Source: Erwinia sp. E_sp_B01_1 (GTDB lineage Bacteria > Pseudomonadota > Gammaproteobacteria > Enterobacterales > Enterobacteriaceae). Taken from it: DNA of 64,000 nt. Positions 1 to 7,515 of this stretch are shown here, piece after piece. Every line of letters begins with the position of its first letter. Position 1 is the stretch's first letter. Location of the stretch: NCBI RefSeq assembly GCF_036865545.1, contig NZ_CP142208.1:186001-250000 (forward strand). The letters are read 5' to 3'. The notes beneath the pieces are model-generated. The model was given only the letters and a program-made list of their open reading frames with translations, did not search any database and was not told the origin of the DNA. The position numbers and the translations under genes are program-made.

Positions 1-1140
1 GCCTCTCCGACCCAGGTGAAAGTGACCCTGAACCAGTCTTTCGGCGCCTTTATCAACACCCTCGCGCATCCTTCTGCGGTGATGTGGAGCCCGACCGTCC
101 TCAAGCAATTCCCGGAAGAAGCACAGTTACGTCTGCACCCAACCGGCACCGGCCCGTTTAAATTTGTCAGCTGGCAGCCTGGTAAAGAGGTGAAACTGAC
201 TAAATTTGACGGTTACTGGCAGAAGGGCTGGCCAAAAGTCGATAACGTCTTTATCTCGCCAAGCCCTGAAGATTCCACCCGCGTGGCAGCCCTGAAATCC
301 GGTCAGGTGGATGCCATCTATCCGCTGCCTTCTGACCTGATCAACACCGTACAGAGCGACAGCAAACTGGCGGTACAGCGCGACGAGAGCATCTATCTCT
401 ATTATCTGGCGATCAATACTCAGCATAAATCGCTGGCTGATGTGCGGGTGCGTCAGGCGATCAACTACGCCATCAATCGCGATATCTGGCTGAAAGTGGC
501 CTATGCAGGCATGGGTAAACCGGCCACCTCCGCTATCCCGCCTGCGGTGCAGTTCTACGCGAAGCAAAGCGATCCGGATTACAGCTACAACCCGGAAAAA
601 GCCAAAGCCCTGCTGAAAGAGGCCGGTTTTGCCAACGGGCTGGATCTCAAGCTGTGGGTGACCAACGCCACTGCAAGCGTACGTGCCGCGCAGTTCATGA
701 AGCAGCAACTGGGCGCCGTGGGCATCCGTGTGACGGTGACGCCAATGGATTCCGGCGCGCGTAACGCCAAATTGTGGGGCGTGAAGGATCCGAAGCAGGC
801 TGAGTACGACCTCTATTACGGCGGCTGGTCTACCTCAACGGGTGATGCCGACTGGGCACTTCGTCCGCTCTATGCTACCGAATCCTGGGTACCTACTTCC
901 TATAACGTCTCCTATTACAGCAACCCGGAAGCGGATAAAGCCATTGCCGCAGCGCTGCAAACGGCCGATCCGGCTAAGCGTGCCGCAGCCTACGCGCAAG
1001 CGCAGAAAATCATCTGGAAAGATGCCCCGGTTGCCTTCCTGGGATCGCCAGATAACCTGGTCGGCAAGAAGAAAAACCTCACCGGCGTCTCGATGCTGGC
1101 GGACGGCTCCTTCCTGTTCGATCAGGCCGAGTTTAAATAA
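1..1140 (+). CDS. Peptide ABC transporter substrate-binding protein, GsiB-like (5' truncated)
   Basis: This is the C-terminal ~379 residues of a family-5 extracytoplasmic binding protein; the reading frame is open to the first base, so the signal peptide and start lie outside the window. Such proteins capture di- or oligopeptides (or glutathione in GsiB) in the periplasm and hand them to the membrane channel. Stretches such as 'HPTGTGPFKF', 'VRQAINYAINR' and 'YYGGWSTSTGDADWAL' resemble GsiB more than DppA by my recollection. Two permease genes and two aminopeptidase genes follow on the same strand, so it probably feeds peptide catabolism. Glutathione itself is only one possible substrate. Confidence 0.9.
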   Translation, partial: ASPTQVKVTLNQSFGAFINTLAHPSAVMWSPTVLKQFPEEAQLRLHPTGTGPFKFVSWQPGKEVKLTKFDGYWQKGWPKVDNVFISPSPEDSTRVAALKSGQVDAIYPLPSDLINTVQSDSKLAVQRDESIYLYYLAINTQHKSLADVRVRQAINYAINRDIWLKVAYAGMGKPATSAIPPAVQFYAKQSDPDYSYNPEKAKALLKEAGFANGLDLKLWVTNATASVRAAQFMKQQLGAVGIRVTVTPMDSGARNAKLWGVKDPKQAEYDLYYGGWSTSTGDADWALRPLYATESWVPTSYNVSYYSNPEADKAIAAALQTADPAKRAAAYAQAQKIIWKDAPVAFLGSPDNLVGKKKNLTGVSMLADGSFLFDQAEFK

Positions 1141-1146
1141 CCTTTT

Positions 1147-1170
1147 CAGGGCGGGCGCGATCCCGCCCTG
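1147..1170 (+). promoter_or_regulatory. Intercistronic stem-loop between binding-protein and permease genes
   Basis: A perfect 9-bp inverted repeat (CAGGGCGGG / CCCGCCCTG, 6-nt loop) lies 6 bp after the binding-protein stop codon. No T-run follows, so it is more likely an mRNA-stabilising or attenuating hairpin than a full terminator. This fits the usual need for more binding protein than permease. Confidence 0.6.
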
Positions 1171-1206
1171 GCTGCTGGCACACCCGATTTAACCAGGAAA
1201 TCGCCT

Positions 1207-2139
1207 ATGTTTGCTTATCTTGTCCGACGTTTACTGGAAATGATCCCGGTGTTGCTGGTGGTCTCTCTGTTAGTGTTCGGTTTTATCAAATTGCTGCCGG
1301 GCGATCCGGCACGAATTTATGCCGGCCCCGATGCGCCCATTGAGGCAGTCGAGGCGGCACGCCAGCATCTGGGTCTGAATGACCCGCTGCCGCAGCAGTA
1401 TCTGCACTGGCTGGGCGGGCTGATGCAGGGCGATCTGGGCGTGACCTACCGCACCCAGCAGCCGGTTACCGAGGTGATCGCTCAGGGCTTTATGCCAACG
1501 ATGTGGCTGGCGCTGGCAGGCTTTGCCTGGTCGGTGCTGCTGGGGCTGATTATTGGGGTGATCTCCGCGCTGAAGCGCGGTAAATGGCAGGACTGGACGC
1601 TGATGAGCCTGGCGGTGGGCGGGATTTCGATGCCGCCGTTCTGGCTGGGGCTGCTGCTGATCCAGTTTGTCGCTATGCCGTTCGGCCTGTTTTCGGTCAG
1701 CGGCTTCAACAAGTTCAGCGACATCATTCTGCCCGCTATTACTCTGGGATCGTCAGTGGCGGCGGTGATGGCGCGATTCACCCGCTCGGCGTTTCTGGAA
1801 GTGGCACAGGAAGACTATGTGCGAACCGCGAAGGCCAAAGGACTACGCAACAGGCTGGTGACGTGGAAACACATCATGCGCAATGCGCTGATCCCGGTGA
1901 TCACCATGCTGGGGCTGCAATTCGGCTTCCTGCTGGGGGGATCGATCGTGGTGGAAAGCGTCTTCAGCTGGCCGGGTCTGGGCTGGCTGCTGATCGAGTC
2001 GATCAAAACGCAGGATCAGCCGGTGATTCAGGCGCTGGTCATGCTGTTTGTCTTTGAATTTATTGTGATTAACCTGCTGGTGGATCTGCTTTATGCGGTC
2101 GTCAACCCGGCCATCCGACTGCGTCAGGAGCCTGCATGA
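1207..2139 (+). CDS. Peptide ABC transporter permease, GsiC/DppB-like
   Basis: A 310-residue inner-membrane permease of the DppB/OppB/GsiC family, one half of the channel moving peptides into the cytoplasm. It opens with the family N-terminus 'MFAYLVRRLLEMIP', has the 'LPGDPAR' segment, and carries the EAA-type coupling loop 'EDYVRTAKAKGL' around residues 200-215, where an ATPase would dock. About six hydrophobic segments are visible. It lies 67 bp after the binding-protein gene and overlaps the next permease by 4 bp (ATGA), so the two permeases are translationally coupled. No ATPase gene lies between here and the peptidases; it may lie upstream of the window, as in gsiABCD. Confidence 0.93.
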   Translation: MFAYLVRRLLEMIPVLLVVSLLVFGFIKLLPGDPARIYAGPDAPIEAVEAARQHLGLNDPLPQQYLHWLGGLMQGDLGVTYRTQQPVTEVIAQGFMPTMWLALAGFAWSVLLGLIIGVISALKRGKWQDWTLMSLAVGGISMPPFWLGLLLIQFVAMPFGLFSVSGFNKFSDIILPAITLGSSVAAVMARFTRSAFLEVAQEDYVRTAKAKGLRNRLVTWKHIMRNALIPVITMLGLQFGFLLGGSIVVESVFSWPGLGWLLIESIKTQDQPVIQALVMLFVFEFIVINLLVDLLYAVVNPAIRLRQEPA

Positions 2140-3035
2140 AAACCCCAACGGAAGCAGCGGTGGCGAAAACAGTGCTGGAGAACAGCACCCTGCGTTCGCC
2201 CTGGCACGATTTTGTGCAAAACCTGATCCGCAACCCGCTGGCTGTGGTGTCTGGCGGATTTGTCCTGCTGCTGGTTTTAGTGGCTGTTTTTGCGCCGTGG
2301 CTGGCGCCCTGGGATCCGATGGCACCGGACTGGATGGCGCTGTCTGCACCACCTTCTGCCGCTCACTGGATGGGCACCGACGATCTGGGCCGTGATGTGA
2401 TGAGCCGGATTATTTATGGCGCGCGTATCTCGCTGTATGTTGGCGTGCTGTCGGTAACGCTGGGCATGGTGGCAGGCATCATTCTGGGTCTGCTGGCGGG
2501 CTACTATGGCCGCTGGGTGGATATGCTGATTATGCGCGGCTCTGACGTGCTGTTCGCCTTTCCCGGCATGCTGCTGGCGATTGCGGTAGTGGCAATTTTA
2601 GGTCCGGGGCTGAACAACGTCATCATCGCGGTGGCGGTCTTCAGCGTCCCGGTGTTTGCCCGTATCGTCAGGGCTTCCACGCTCTCCCTGAAGCAGGCGG
2701 CCTATGTTGAAGCCGTGCGCTGTGCGGGTGCGCCAGATCGGGTGATCCTGATCCGCCATATCCTGCCCGGCACGCTCTCCAACGTGATTGTCTATTTCAC
2801 CATGCGCATCGGCACCAGTATCCTGACCGCAGCCGGACTGAGCTTTATTGGCCTGGGACCAGAGCCGGACGTGCCGGAGTGGGGCAATATCCTGGCGATG
2901 AGCCGCAGCATGATGATGGCCGGACAATGGCACGTCAGCGTGTTTCCTGGCCTGGCGATTTTCATTACCGTGCTGGCGTTTAACCTGTTGGGTGACGCGC
3001 TGCGCGACACTTTAGATCCCAAACTCAAAGGGTAA
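2136..3035 (+). CDS. Peptide ABC transporter permease, GsiD/DppC-like
   Basis: A 299-residue partner permease of the DppC/OppC/GsiD family. After a cytoplasmic N-terminal tail it shows the family hallmarks 'HWMGTDDLGRDVMSRI' (about residues 76-91) and a coupling loop near 'YVEAVRCAGAPDRVILIRH'. It ends in the typical 'NLLGDALRDTLDPKLKG'. It overlaps the preceding permease by 4 bp and ends 4 bp before the P1 peptidase gene, so transport and intracellular peptide cleavage are almost certainly co-transcribed. Confidence 0.93.
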   Translation: MKTPTEAAVAKTVLENSTLRSPWHDFVQNLIRNPLAVVSGGFVLLLVLVAVFAPWLAPWDPMAPDWMALSAPPSAAHWMGTDDLGRDVMSRIIYGARISLYVGVLSVTLGMVAGIILGLLAGYYGRWVDMLIMRGSDVLFAFPGMLLAIAVVAILGPGLNNVIIAVAVFSVPVFARIVRASTLSLKQAAYVEAVRCAGAPDRVILIRHILPGTLSNVIVYFTMRIGTSILTAAGLSFIGLGPEPDVPEWGNILAMSRSMMMAGQWHVSVFPGLAIFITVLAFNLLGDALRDTLDPKLKG

Positions 3036-3039
3036 CGGC

Positions 3040-4095
3040 ATGGATTATCAGCAGGCGGCGCTTGATTTACAGCTCACGCGCTGGCGCGAAACGCGTCAAC
3101 TGGGCAACCCGCGTGGAACTTGTGGCGCAACCGACAGCCTCAGCGATGTGCCGGGCGTGCGGGTGGGGCATTCCACGCTGGATGAGGGCGAACGTCAGAC
3201 CGGCGTCACCGCCATTTTGCCACCGGGTGACAATCTGTTTGTGCAGCCCTTACCCTGCGGCGTGGCGGTGCTGAATGGCTTTGCCAAGCCCGTCGGGCTG
3301 GTGCAGGTAGAGGAGTTGGGCGTGCTGCAAACGCCCATTTTGCTCAGCAATACGCTGGCGGTGGGCACGCTGTTTACCACGCTGGTGCGCGATGCTATCA
3401 GCCGCAATCCCGAACTGGGCCGTTCGCTGCCCACGGTGAATCCGCTGGCGCTGGAGTGTAATGATGGCTGGCTGAACGATATTCAGGCGCTGGCGGTCAC
3501 GGAGGAGATGGCGCAGCAGGCGCTGGCCTCTGCCACCACGGATTTTGCCCGTGGTAGCGTGGGTGCAGGTCGCGGCATGAGCTGTTTTAGTATGAAGGGC
3601 GGCATCGGCACGGCTTCGCGGCTTATTCCTTCTCTTAACGCCACGCTGGGTGTACTGGTGCTGGCTAACTTTGGCGCGCTGAAAGCTCTGACGCTGGATG
3701 GCGTGCGGGTCGGCGAAGCGATTGAACCCCTGTTGCCGGAGCTGACGCCCCAGCGTGATGCCGGATCGATCATCATCATTATGGCCACCGACGCACCGCT
3801 GGATGCCCGTCAGTTAAAACGTATCGCGAAACGGGCCGGGGCAGGTCTGGGCAGGCTGGGCAGTTACTGGGGTCATGGCTCCGGGGACATCGCCGTGGCT
3901 TTCTCTACCTCGCCTGCGCCACAGCCGCCAGAAGATGCCGCACTTGAACCCTTGTTAATGGCAGCAGCGGATGCGACAGAACACGCGGTGCTGGATGCAT
4001 TGTTAAGTGCGGAAGCCGTGACGGGTTTCAGAGAACATCATCGCCCCGCGCTCAGTGAGATTCTGGATCGGCTGGCGGCAAATCTTCTTCCTTAA
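3040..4095 (+). CDS. P1 family (DmpA-type) aminopeptidase
   Basis: A 351-residue self-processing N-terminal-nucleophile hydrolase of the DmpA family (peptidase family P1), which removes N-terminal D- or L-residues from peptide amides and esters. The family signature 'GAGRGMSCFSMKGGIGTASR' is present around residues 173-192. The autocleavage site is visible as 'DAGSIIII', with Gly242-Ser243; the exposed Ser243 should be the nucleophile. There is no signal peptide, so it acts in the cytoplasm on imported peptides. The start ATG lies 4 bp after the permease stop with 'AAGGGTAACGGC' as a weak ribosome site. The next gene, another aminopeptidase, begins 11 bp after its stop. Confidence 0.92.
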   Translation: MDYQQAALDLQLTRWRETRQLGNPRGTCGATDSLSDVPGVRVGHSTLDEGERQTGVTAILPPGDNLFVQPLPCGVAVLNGFAKPVGLVQVEELGVLQTPILLSNTLAVGTLFTTLVRDAISRNPELGRSLPTVNPLALECNDGWLNDIQALAVTEEMAQQALASATTDFARGSVGAGRGMSCFSMKGGIGTASRLIPSLNATLGVLVLANFGALKALTLDGVRVGEAIEPLLPELTPQRDAGSIIIIMATDAPLDARQLKRIAKRAGAGLGRLGSYWGHGSGDIAVAFSTSPAPQPPEDAALEPLLMAAADATEHAVLDALLSAEAVTGFREHHRPALSEILDRLAANLLP

Positions 4096-4106
4096 GGAAC
4101 TCTCCG

Positions 4107-4997
4107 ATGAAAATTTTTATCTCCGCCGATATTGAAGGCATCGCTGGCGTGATGCGCCCGGAACAGTGCAGCCCTGGTCATGCCGAGTATCAGCTTGCCC
4201 GTGGCCTGATGGAGCAGGAAGTCAACGCGGCTATTGAAGGTGCCTTTGCGGGTGGCGCAACCGAAGTGGTGGTTGCAGACAGCCACGCTCAGATGACCAA
4301 CCTGCGGGCGGAAAATATCGACCCGCGCGCGCGGCTGGTACAGGGGAAACCTCGTGGCCTGTCGATGGTGGAAGGCCTGCAACAGCCCTACATCGGCAGT
4401 GAAGGAAATCATGCACAGCAGCCTTGCGACGGCACGTCAGAAAACACCCAGCCACAAGCTTTCGACGGCATGATGTTTGTGGGTTTTCACAGTGCGGCGG
4501 GCGAAAGGGGCGTACTGGCCCATACCATTAACGGCCGGGCCTTTTACCGGGTAAAAATCAACGGCAAAGTCGTGGGCGAAAGCGATATCTATGCCGCCGC
4601 AGGCGCAGAGCTGAACGCTCCGCTGTGGCTGGTGACGGGTGACGACACCCTGCAGCAGTGGATTGGCGAACACTATCCGTCGGTAGATTACGTTTGCGTC
4701 AAACGCGCCATTTCAAATACCGCCGCCGAATCACTGAGCCCGGAGGCCGCCCGCAACGCCATTCGTCAGGCCGCAGAACAGGCGGTAAAACGCGCCCGTA
4801 AAGTAGAGACCACGCGTCTTTCAGCGCCCTACAAGCTGGAGCTGATGGTGGCAAAACCAGTGCTGGGCGACCTGTTCTGCCTGATCCCCGGCGTGGAAAG
4901 GCTGGATGCCGTGACGATCGGTTATACAGCGCAGACGATGGTAACCCTTGTCAGCCTGTTAAGCGCATTTTCTTATCTGGCCAGTACACAGAATTGA
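4107..4997 (+). CDS. M55 family D-aminopeptidase (DppA-type)
   Basis: A 296-residue zinc metallopeptidase of family M55, whose model member is Bacillus subtilis DppA, a decameric D-aminopeptidase that cuts D-Ala-D-Ala and D-Ala-Gly-Gly. The metal-binding start 'ISADIEGIAGV' supplies Asp8 and Glu10, and 'VVVADSH' gives the conserved His near residue 60. Later landmarks are 'VGFHSAAGERGVLAHT' and 'NGKVVGESDIYAA'. It is about 20 residues longer than DppA because of a Gln/Asn-rich insertion near residues 95-118. It closes an operon of importer plus two aminopeptidases. Confidence 0.92.
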   Translation: MKIFISADIEGIAGVMRPEQCSPGHAEYQLARGLMEQEVNAAIEGAFAGGATEVVVADSHAQMTNLRAENIDPRARLVQGKPRGLSMVEGLQQPYIGSEGNHAQQPCDGTSENTQPQAFDGMMFVGFHSAAGERGVLAHTINGRAFYRVKINGKVVGESDIYAAAGAELNAPLWLVTGDDTLQQWIGEHYPSVDYVCVKRAISNTAAESLSPEAARNAIRQAAEQAVKRARKVETTRLSAPYKLELMVAKPVLGDLFCLIPGVERLDAVTIGYTAQTMVTLVSLLSAFSYLASTQN

Positions 4998-5042
4998 GTG
5001 ATGGTGACTCCGTAAACAAACTAATATAGGTACGAAACGATT

Positions 5043-5060
5043 AAACCGCACCGGTTTTTT
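5043..5060 (+). promoter_or_regulatory. Inverted repeat before toxin-antitoxin pair (operator or terminator)
   Basis: AAACCG-CAC-CGGTTT is a perfect 6-bp inverted repeat running into six T residues, 20 bp upstream of the antitoxin start. The T-run makes it look like a factor-independent terminator of the peptidase operon. The position also suits the autoregulatory operator of a Phd/YefM antitoxin. I cannot tell which from sequence alone. Confidence 0.45.
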
Positions 5061-5079
5061 CCCTGTGAGGAAGTGGGTT

Positions 5080-5349
5080 ATGTACAGTTTCACTGCCAGC
5101 GAAGCTAAAATTCAGTTTGGTGAGGTGCTTGTTAAGGCACAGCGTGAACCGGTATTTATTACCAAAAATGGCAAACAGTCTGTAGTGGTAGTCTCTGCTG
5201 AGGATTACGCAGAGTTAGAAGCCCTTAAGATGCTTCATCTGCGCAAATTAGTGGATGAAGCAGACCGCGACATTGAAAACGGACATCTGGAAGATGGTCC
5301 GGAATTTTTCAGCAAGCTTAAGGAAAAGCGTGGAGCCAATGACCTATAA
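5080..5349 (+). CDS. Phd/YefM family antitoxin
   Basis: An 89-residue antitoxin of the Phd/YefM family. The N-terminal DNA-binding half shows 'FTASEAKIQFGEVL', 'PVFITKNGKQSVVVVSAEDY' and 'AELEAL', which is diagnostic. The charged C-terminal tail should wrap the toxin. I chose ATG 5080 over the upstream GTG 5065 because GAGG at 5067-5070 is correctly spaced for 5080. Its last 11 bases overlap the toxin gene, the usual coupled order of antitoxin then toxin. It probably represses its own promoter together with the toxin. Confidence 0.9.
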   Translation: MYSFTASEAKIQFGEVLVKAQREPVFITKNGKQSVVVVSAEDYAELEALKMLHLRKLVDEADRDIENGHLEDGPEFFSKLKEKRGANDL

Positions 5350-5626
5350 GTTAACCCAACCCGCCTTACGTCATTTGACTGCCATTTCTGAATATACGCA
5401 GAAAGAATGGGGACCTGCTCAGGAAGAAAACTCTATGGGGCAACTGCAAACCATCATGGAACTATTGGGTAAAAATCCAAAGACAGGGACTCCGCGTGAT
5501 GATGTGCGTCCAGGGCTGCGGGCTTATCCCATTGGCAGGCACAATATTTATTTTCGTACTGCACCTCACGGCGTCAATATCATTGCTGTACTGCATCAAA
5601 GCCAGGATCCTCAAAAACACCTCTGA
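5339..5626 (+). CDS. ParE/RelE-superfamily toxin
   Basis: A 95-residue toxin of the RelE/ParE superfamily. The family landmarks are 'YTQKEWG' near the start, 'NPKTGTPRDDVRPGLRAYP' in the middle, and 'IGRHNIYFR' with 'VLHQSQDPQKHL' at the end. The 'RPGLR.YP.GRH' pattern is closer to ParE-type (gyrase-poisoning) toxins than to ribosome-dependent RelE, but the target is an inference. The start codon sits inside the antitoxin gene. The longer frame starting at 5255 lies within the antitoxin gene and is unlikely. The toxin looks full length and intact. Confidence 0.88.
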   Translation: MTYKLTQPALRHLTAISEYTQKEWGPAQEENSMGQLQTIMELLGKNPKTGTPRDDVRPGLRAYPIGRHNIYFRTAPHGVNIIAVLHQSQDPQKHL

Positions 5627-5709
5627 CAGCTTAATTGCAATTGAGCTGTAACTCAGTCGCATGTCACTTGATCGCCGTTCGCAAATTTTTTTGATCCACT
5701 TCAAAAAAA
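5626..5709. terminator. Two hairpins between the toxin gene and the DUF2256 gene
   Basis: A 24-nt almost perfect palindrome (5626-5649, ACAGCT...AGCTGT, one mismatched pair) begins at the toxin stop codon. A second 9-bp repeat, TTTTTTTGA-tccact-TCAAAAAAA (5686-5709), lies between the convergent genes. The second has T-runs on both strands and could act as a weak bidirectional terminator. Confidence 0.4.
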
Positions 5710-5756
5710 TCAATGACTGAACTAACTATTTACCATCTACTGCTTAATACAAACCT

Positions 5757-5882
5757 TTATTGTCGCCGACAACGCTCTGAGCATTTACGCACTTCATCCC
5801 AGCATTTTTCCCACTTTTTACGCCAGCTAAAGGGTCGTCTGCAGACGGTACAAATTTTTGTCGGAAGTTCGCTTTTTTTCAA
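5757..5882 (-). CDS. DUF2256 domain mini-protein (zinc-ribbon-like)
   Basis: A 41-residue protein that starts '[19 protein letters not shown]', continues '[20 protein letters not shown]' and ends in Gln. This matches the DUF2256 family, a short conserved protein with four regularly spaced cysteines (two CxxC-like pairs, here C-x2-C and C-x3-C, with one extra Cys), suggesting metal binding. Its function is unknown. The start is a TTG at 5882-5880, preceded by AGGAG at 5894-5890 with 7-nt spacing; there is no in-frame ATG. It is short and starts with TTG, so ordinary gene calling could easily miss it. It is convergent with the toxin gene. Confidence 0.8.
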   Translation of the reverse strand: MKKSELPTKICTVCRRPFSWRKKWEKCWDEVRKCSERCRRQ

Positions 5883-5953
5883 AATGGTTCTCCTGCGTCA
5901 GGTTTTGCCAGCCGCATTTTACTGCACTGATAGCATTACTCACAGACGAATAG

Positions 5954-6379
5954 CTACTCGTTATATGGACTTCGGTATATTTCAACAAAAACGCCTTTTT
6001 GGGACAGCATGTTACCTACCGTAACCACGTCGTTAGTAGCATGACTTCGCCAGCATTCTGCTTCGACATTACACGATTTTTGAGGTTCATAGCCCACTGA
6101 TTTCAGATAATCCCTGACTGGCCGTGTTTCAGTAACGTTATAAAAATTTACCGAAAAAACATGAGCTTCAGGCCCGGTAATATTATTAAAATCGAATCCA
6201 TATTCAGTCGAAATTCGTGGTAATTTTTTTAGCAAATCGGGCGTGTAAAAATTATATTCCAGCCAGTCTTGCTCGGTGTAACAGGCAGAACCAGCAAATT
6301 CCAGCTTAATAAAAGTCAGGGATGAAGCCAGAATAAGACCAAAAATAACGCCAGTCCTGGCTATTATACGCTTCTTCAC
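5954..6379 (-). CDS. Small exported or membrane-anchored protein, unrecognised
   Basis: A 141-residue protein of no family I recognise. The N-terminus 'KKRIIARTGVIFGLILASSL' is a basic stretch followed by a hydrophobic one, so it is a signal peptide or single membrane anchor; the rest would lie in the periplasm. Four cysteines are present after the signal (one near 'GSACYTE', others in 'KSCNVEAECW'), consistent with disulfides. Translation starts at GTG 6379, preceded by a very strong ribosome site (AGGAGGGGG). The GTG overlaps the stop of the upstream gene by 4 bp, so the two are coupled. An exported partner directly after a cytosolic-type protein is the layout of many immunity genes; that role is an inference. 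Confidence 0.6.
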   Translation of the reverse strand: MKKRIIARTGVIFGLILASSLTFIKLEFAGSACYTEQDWLEYNFYTPDLLKKLPRISTEYGFDFNNITGPEAHVFSVNFYNVTETRPVRDYLKSVGYEPQKSCNVEAECWRSHATNDVVTVGNMLSQKGVFVEIYRSPYNE

Positions 6380-7080
6380 AACCCCCTCCTGCCATTATCA
6401 GCACCCAATATAGCAAAAGTCTGATCATGTTGTGGAAGGATCACATTACCCGACAGAAAATCGTTATAAGGGATAATCGTTCGCATGAATGGTGGTAGCA
6501 GTCCTTTACGTGGCCGTGAGTGAGGAAATGTTTTTGGATTGGGGAACAGCAGCGGCTCGAACGTCTCGTTTTTCCAGTTACCAATTTTCCCATAGTAGTC
6601 CCAACGCCTCAGCGCCTCGTCCTTGCTAACCGGACGCAGCATTCCAAACGGATGCTGAACCGACACCACGCGGTAAAAACCCAGCAAATCTGAAACCAGA
6701 TCCTCCCCACTAAACCCGCTGTCGGTCACCAGGTTGTTGGGAAACGATCCCTGAAACGCCTCGAACCTTCTCGCTATCGTCATCATCATTGCCAGCGCTA
6801 TGCTTTTTTGCTCCCAGTAAGGCCGCCCGTGCCGGATACGCCAGGTCACCATCTTTCCCGAACGAAACAAGCCATAAGGTGAAGTCATTCCCTGAGAATA
6901 CCTTACGTCATAGAAATCCTTCCCTGATGATTCTCCCCGCGATATCTGATTTAACAGGTCGCGAATGTCCTTTCCCTGCGCATGTCCAAGATCCACCCAC
7001 CCAAGCACTTCTGTATAAATTAATCCTCTTTGCCGGATAGCTGCATCTTTTCCATCAATTATTTCTGACCGCTTACTCAT
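6376..7080 (-). CDS. Conserved hypothetical protein, possible effector-like partner
   Basis: A 234-residue protein with no signal peptide that I cannot assign. Notable pieces are 'RRGLIYTEVLGWVDLGHA'-like sequence at the start (here 'RQRGLIYTEVLGWVDLGHA'), 'YDVRYSQGM', 'KSIALAMMM', 'VTDSGFSGEDLVSDLLGFYR' and 'WDYYGKIGNWKNETF'. The G-x-[VI]-D-x-x-H pattern faintly recalls DUF4056, but I would not annotate it so. I prefer ATG 7080; the frame extends to a TTG at 7134, and neither has a convincing ribosome site. It is followed, with a 4-bp overlap, by the exported 141-residue protein. Such pairs can be toxin/immunity modules, but that is not shown. Confidence 0.55.
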   Translation of the reverse strand: MSKRSEIIDGKDAAIRQRGLIYTEVLGWVDLGHAQGKDIRDLLNQISRGESSGKDFYDVRYSQGMTSPYGLFRSGKMVTWRIRHGRPYWEQKSIALAMMMTIARRFEAFQGSFPNNLVTDSGFSGEDLVSDLLGFYRVVSVQHPFGMLRPVSKDEALRRWDYYGKIGNWKNETFEPLLFPNPKTFPHSRPRKGLLPPFMRTIIPYNDFLSGNVILPQHDQTFAILGADNGRRGL

Positions 7081-7347
7081 CCTGAATACCCCGTCTTCCT
7101 TTACCGTGCCGACCAGAAGTCGCTTCCACGCCAACTGATTGACTTAAGTCAAATATCTGATTACTGAATGAACGATGTCAATTAAAAACCATGCATAAAG
7201 AGTGGGTATATCCGATTTTCATAGGGTAAGTAAAGCAGCATGGCTTTTATGTAGATGGACTGTTTCAGATACCGAAATAAATGGTGGTTTTTGGATGTGG
7301 GGGGAGTAATTTGAGGATCATTACTTACATCTAATTCGAAACGAAAA

Positions 7348-7515
7348 CGTTACGGTCTTAACCAAAGCAGCTTTCCCAGGGAAATTGGCGCGCGTTCGCT
7401 GGTCAGCATGATCCTGAAGGGGCAGCGATCGCTGACCCTTGAACATATGCGGGTGTTGTCAGCCCGCTTTAATATCCCGGTGTCGGCGTTTATTGATGCT
7501 GATGATCCAACCTAA
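7348..7515 (+). pseudogene. Relic of a HigA-type (HTH) antitoxin gene
   Basis: The + strand carries 55 codons that read like the C-terminal half of a HigA-type Xre antitoxin: 'RYGLNQSSFPREIGARS' then 'LVSMILKGQRSLTLEHMRVL' then 'SARFNIPVSAFIDAD', ending in TAA. There is no start codon with a ribosome site, and no companion HigB toxin nearby. 'FPREIG' also has one residue more than the usual 'FPEIG'. It overlaps the last 4 bases of the aminopeptidase gene on the other strand. Between 7081 and 7347 I see no gene, only AT-rich DNA. Confidence 0.7.

Noticed and set aside
127..708. 193-codon open frame antisense to the GsiB-like gene
   Set aside because: It lies wholly within a well-supported gene on the other strand and has no recognisable sequence; GC-rich genes often leave such shadows.
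842..1192. 116-codon frame overlapping the end of the GsiB-like gene
   Set aside because: Arginine- and serine-rich out-of-frame reading of a known gene.
5713..6024. 103-codon frame on the + strand between the toxin and the unrecognised pair
   Set aside because: It overlaps the DUF2256 gene in antisense, has no ribosome site, and its product is low in recognisable features.
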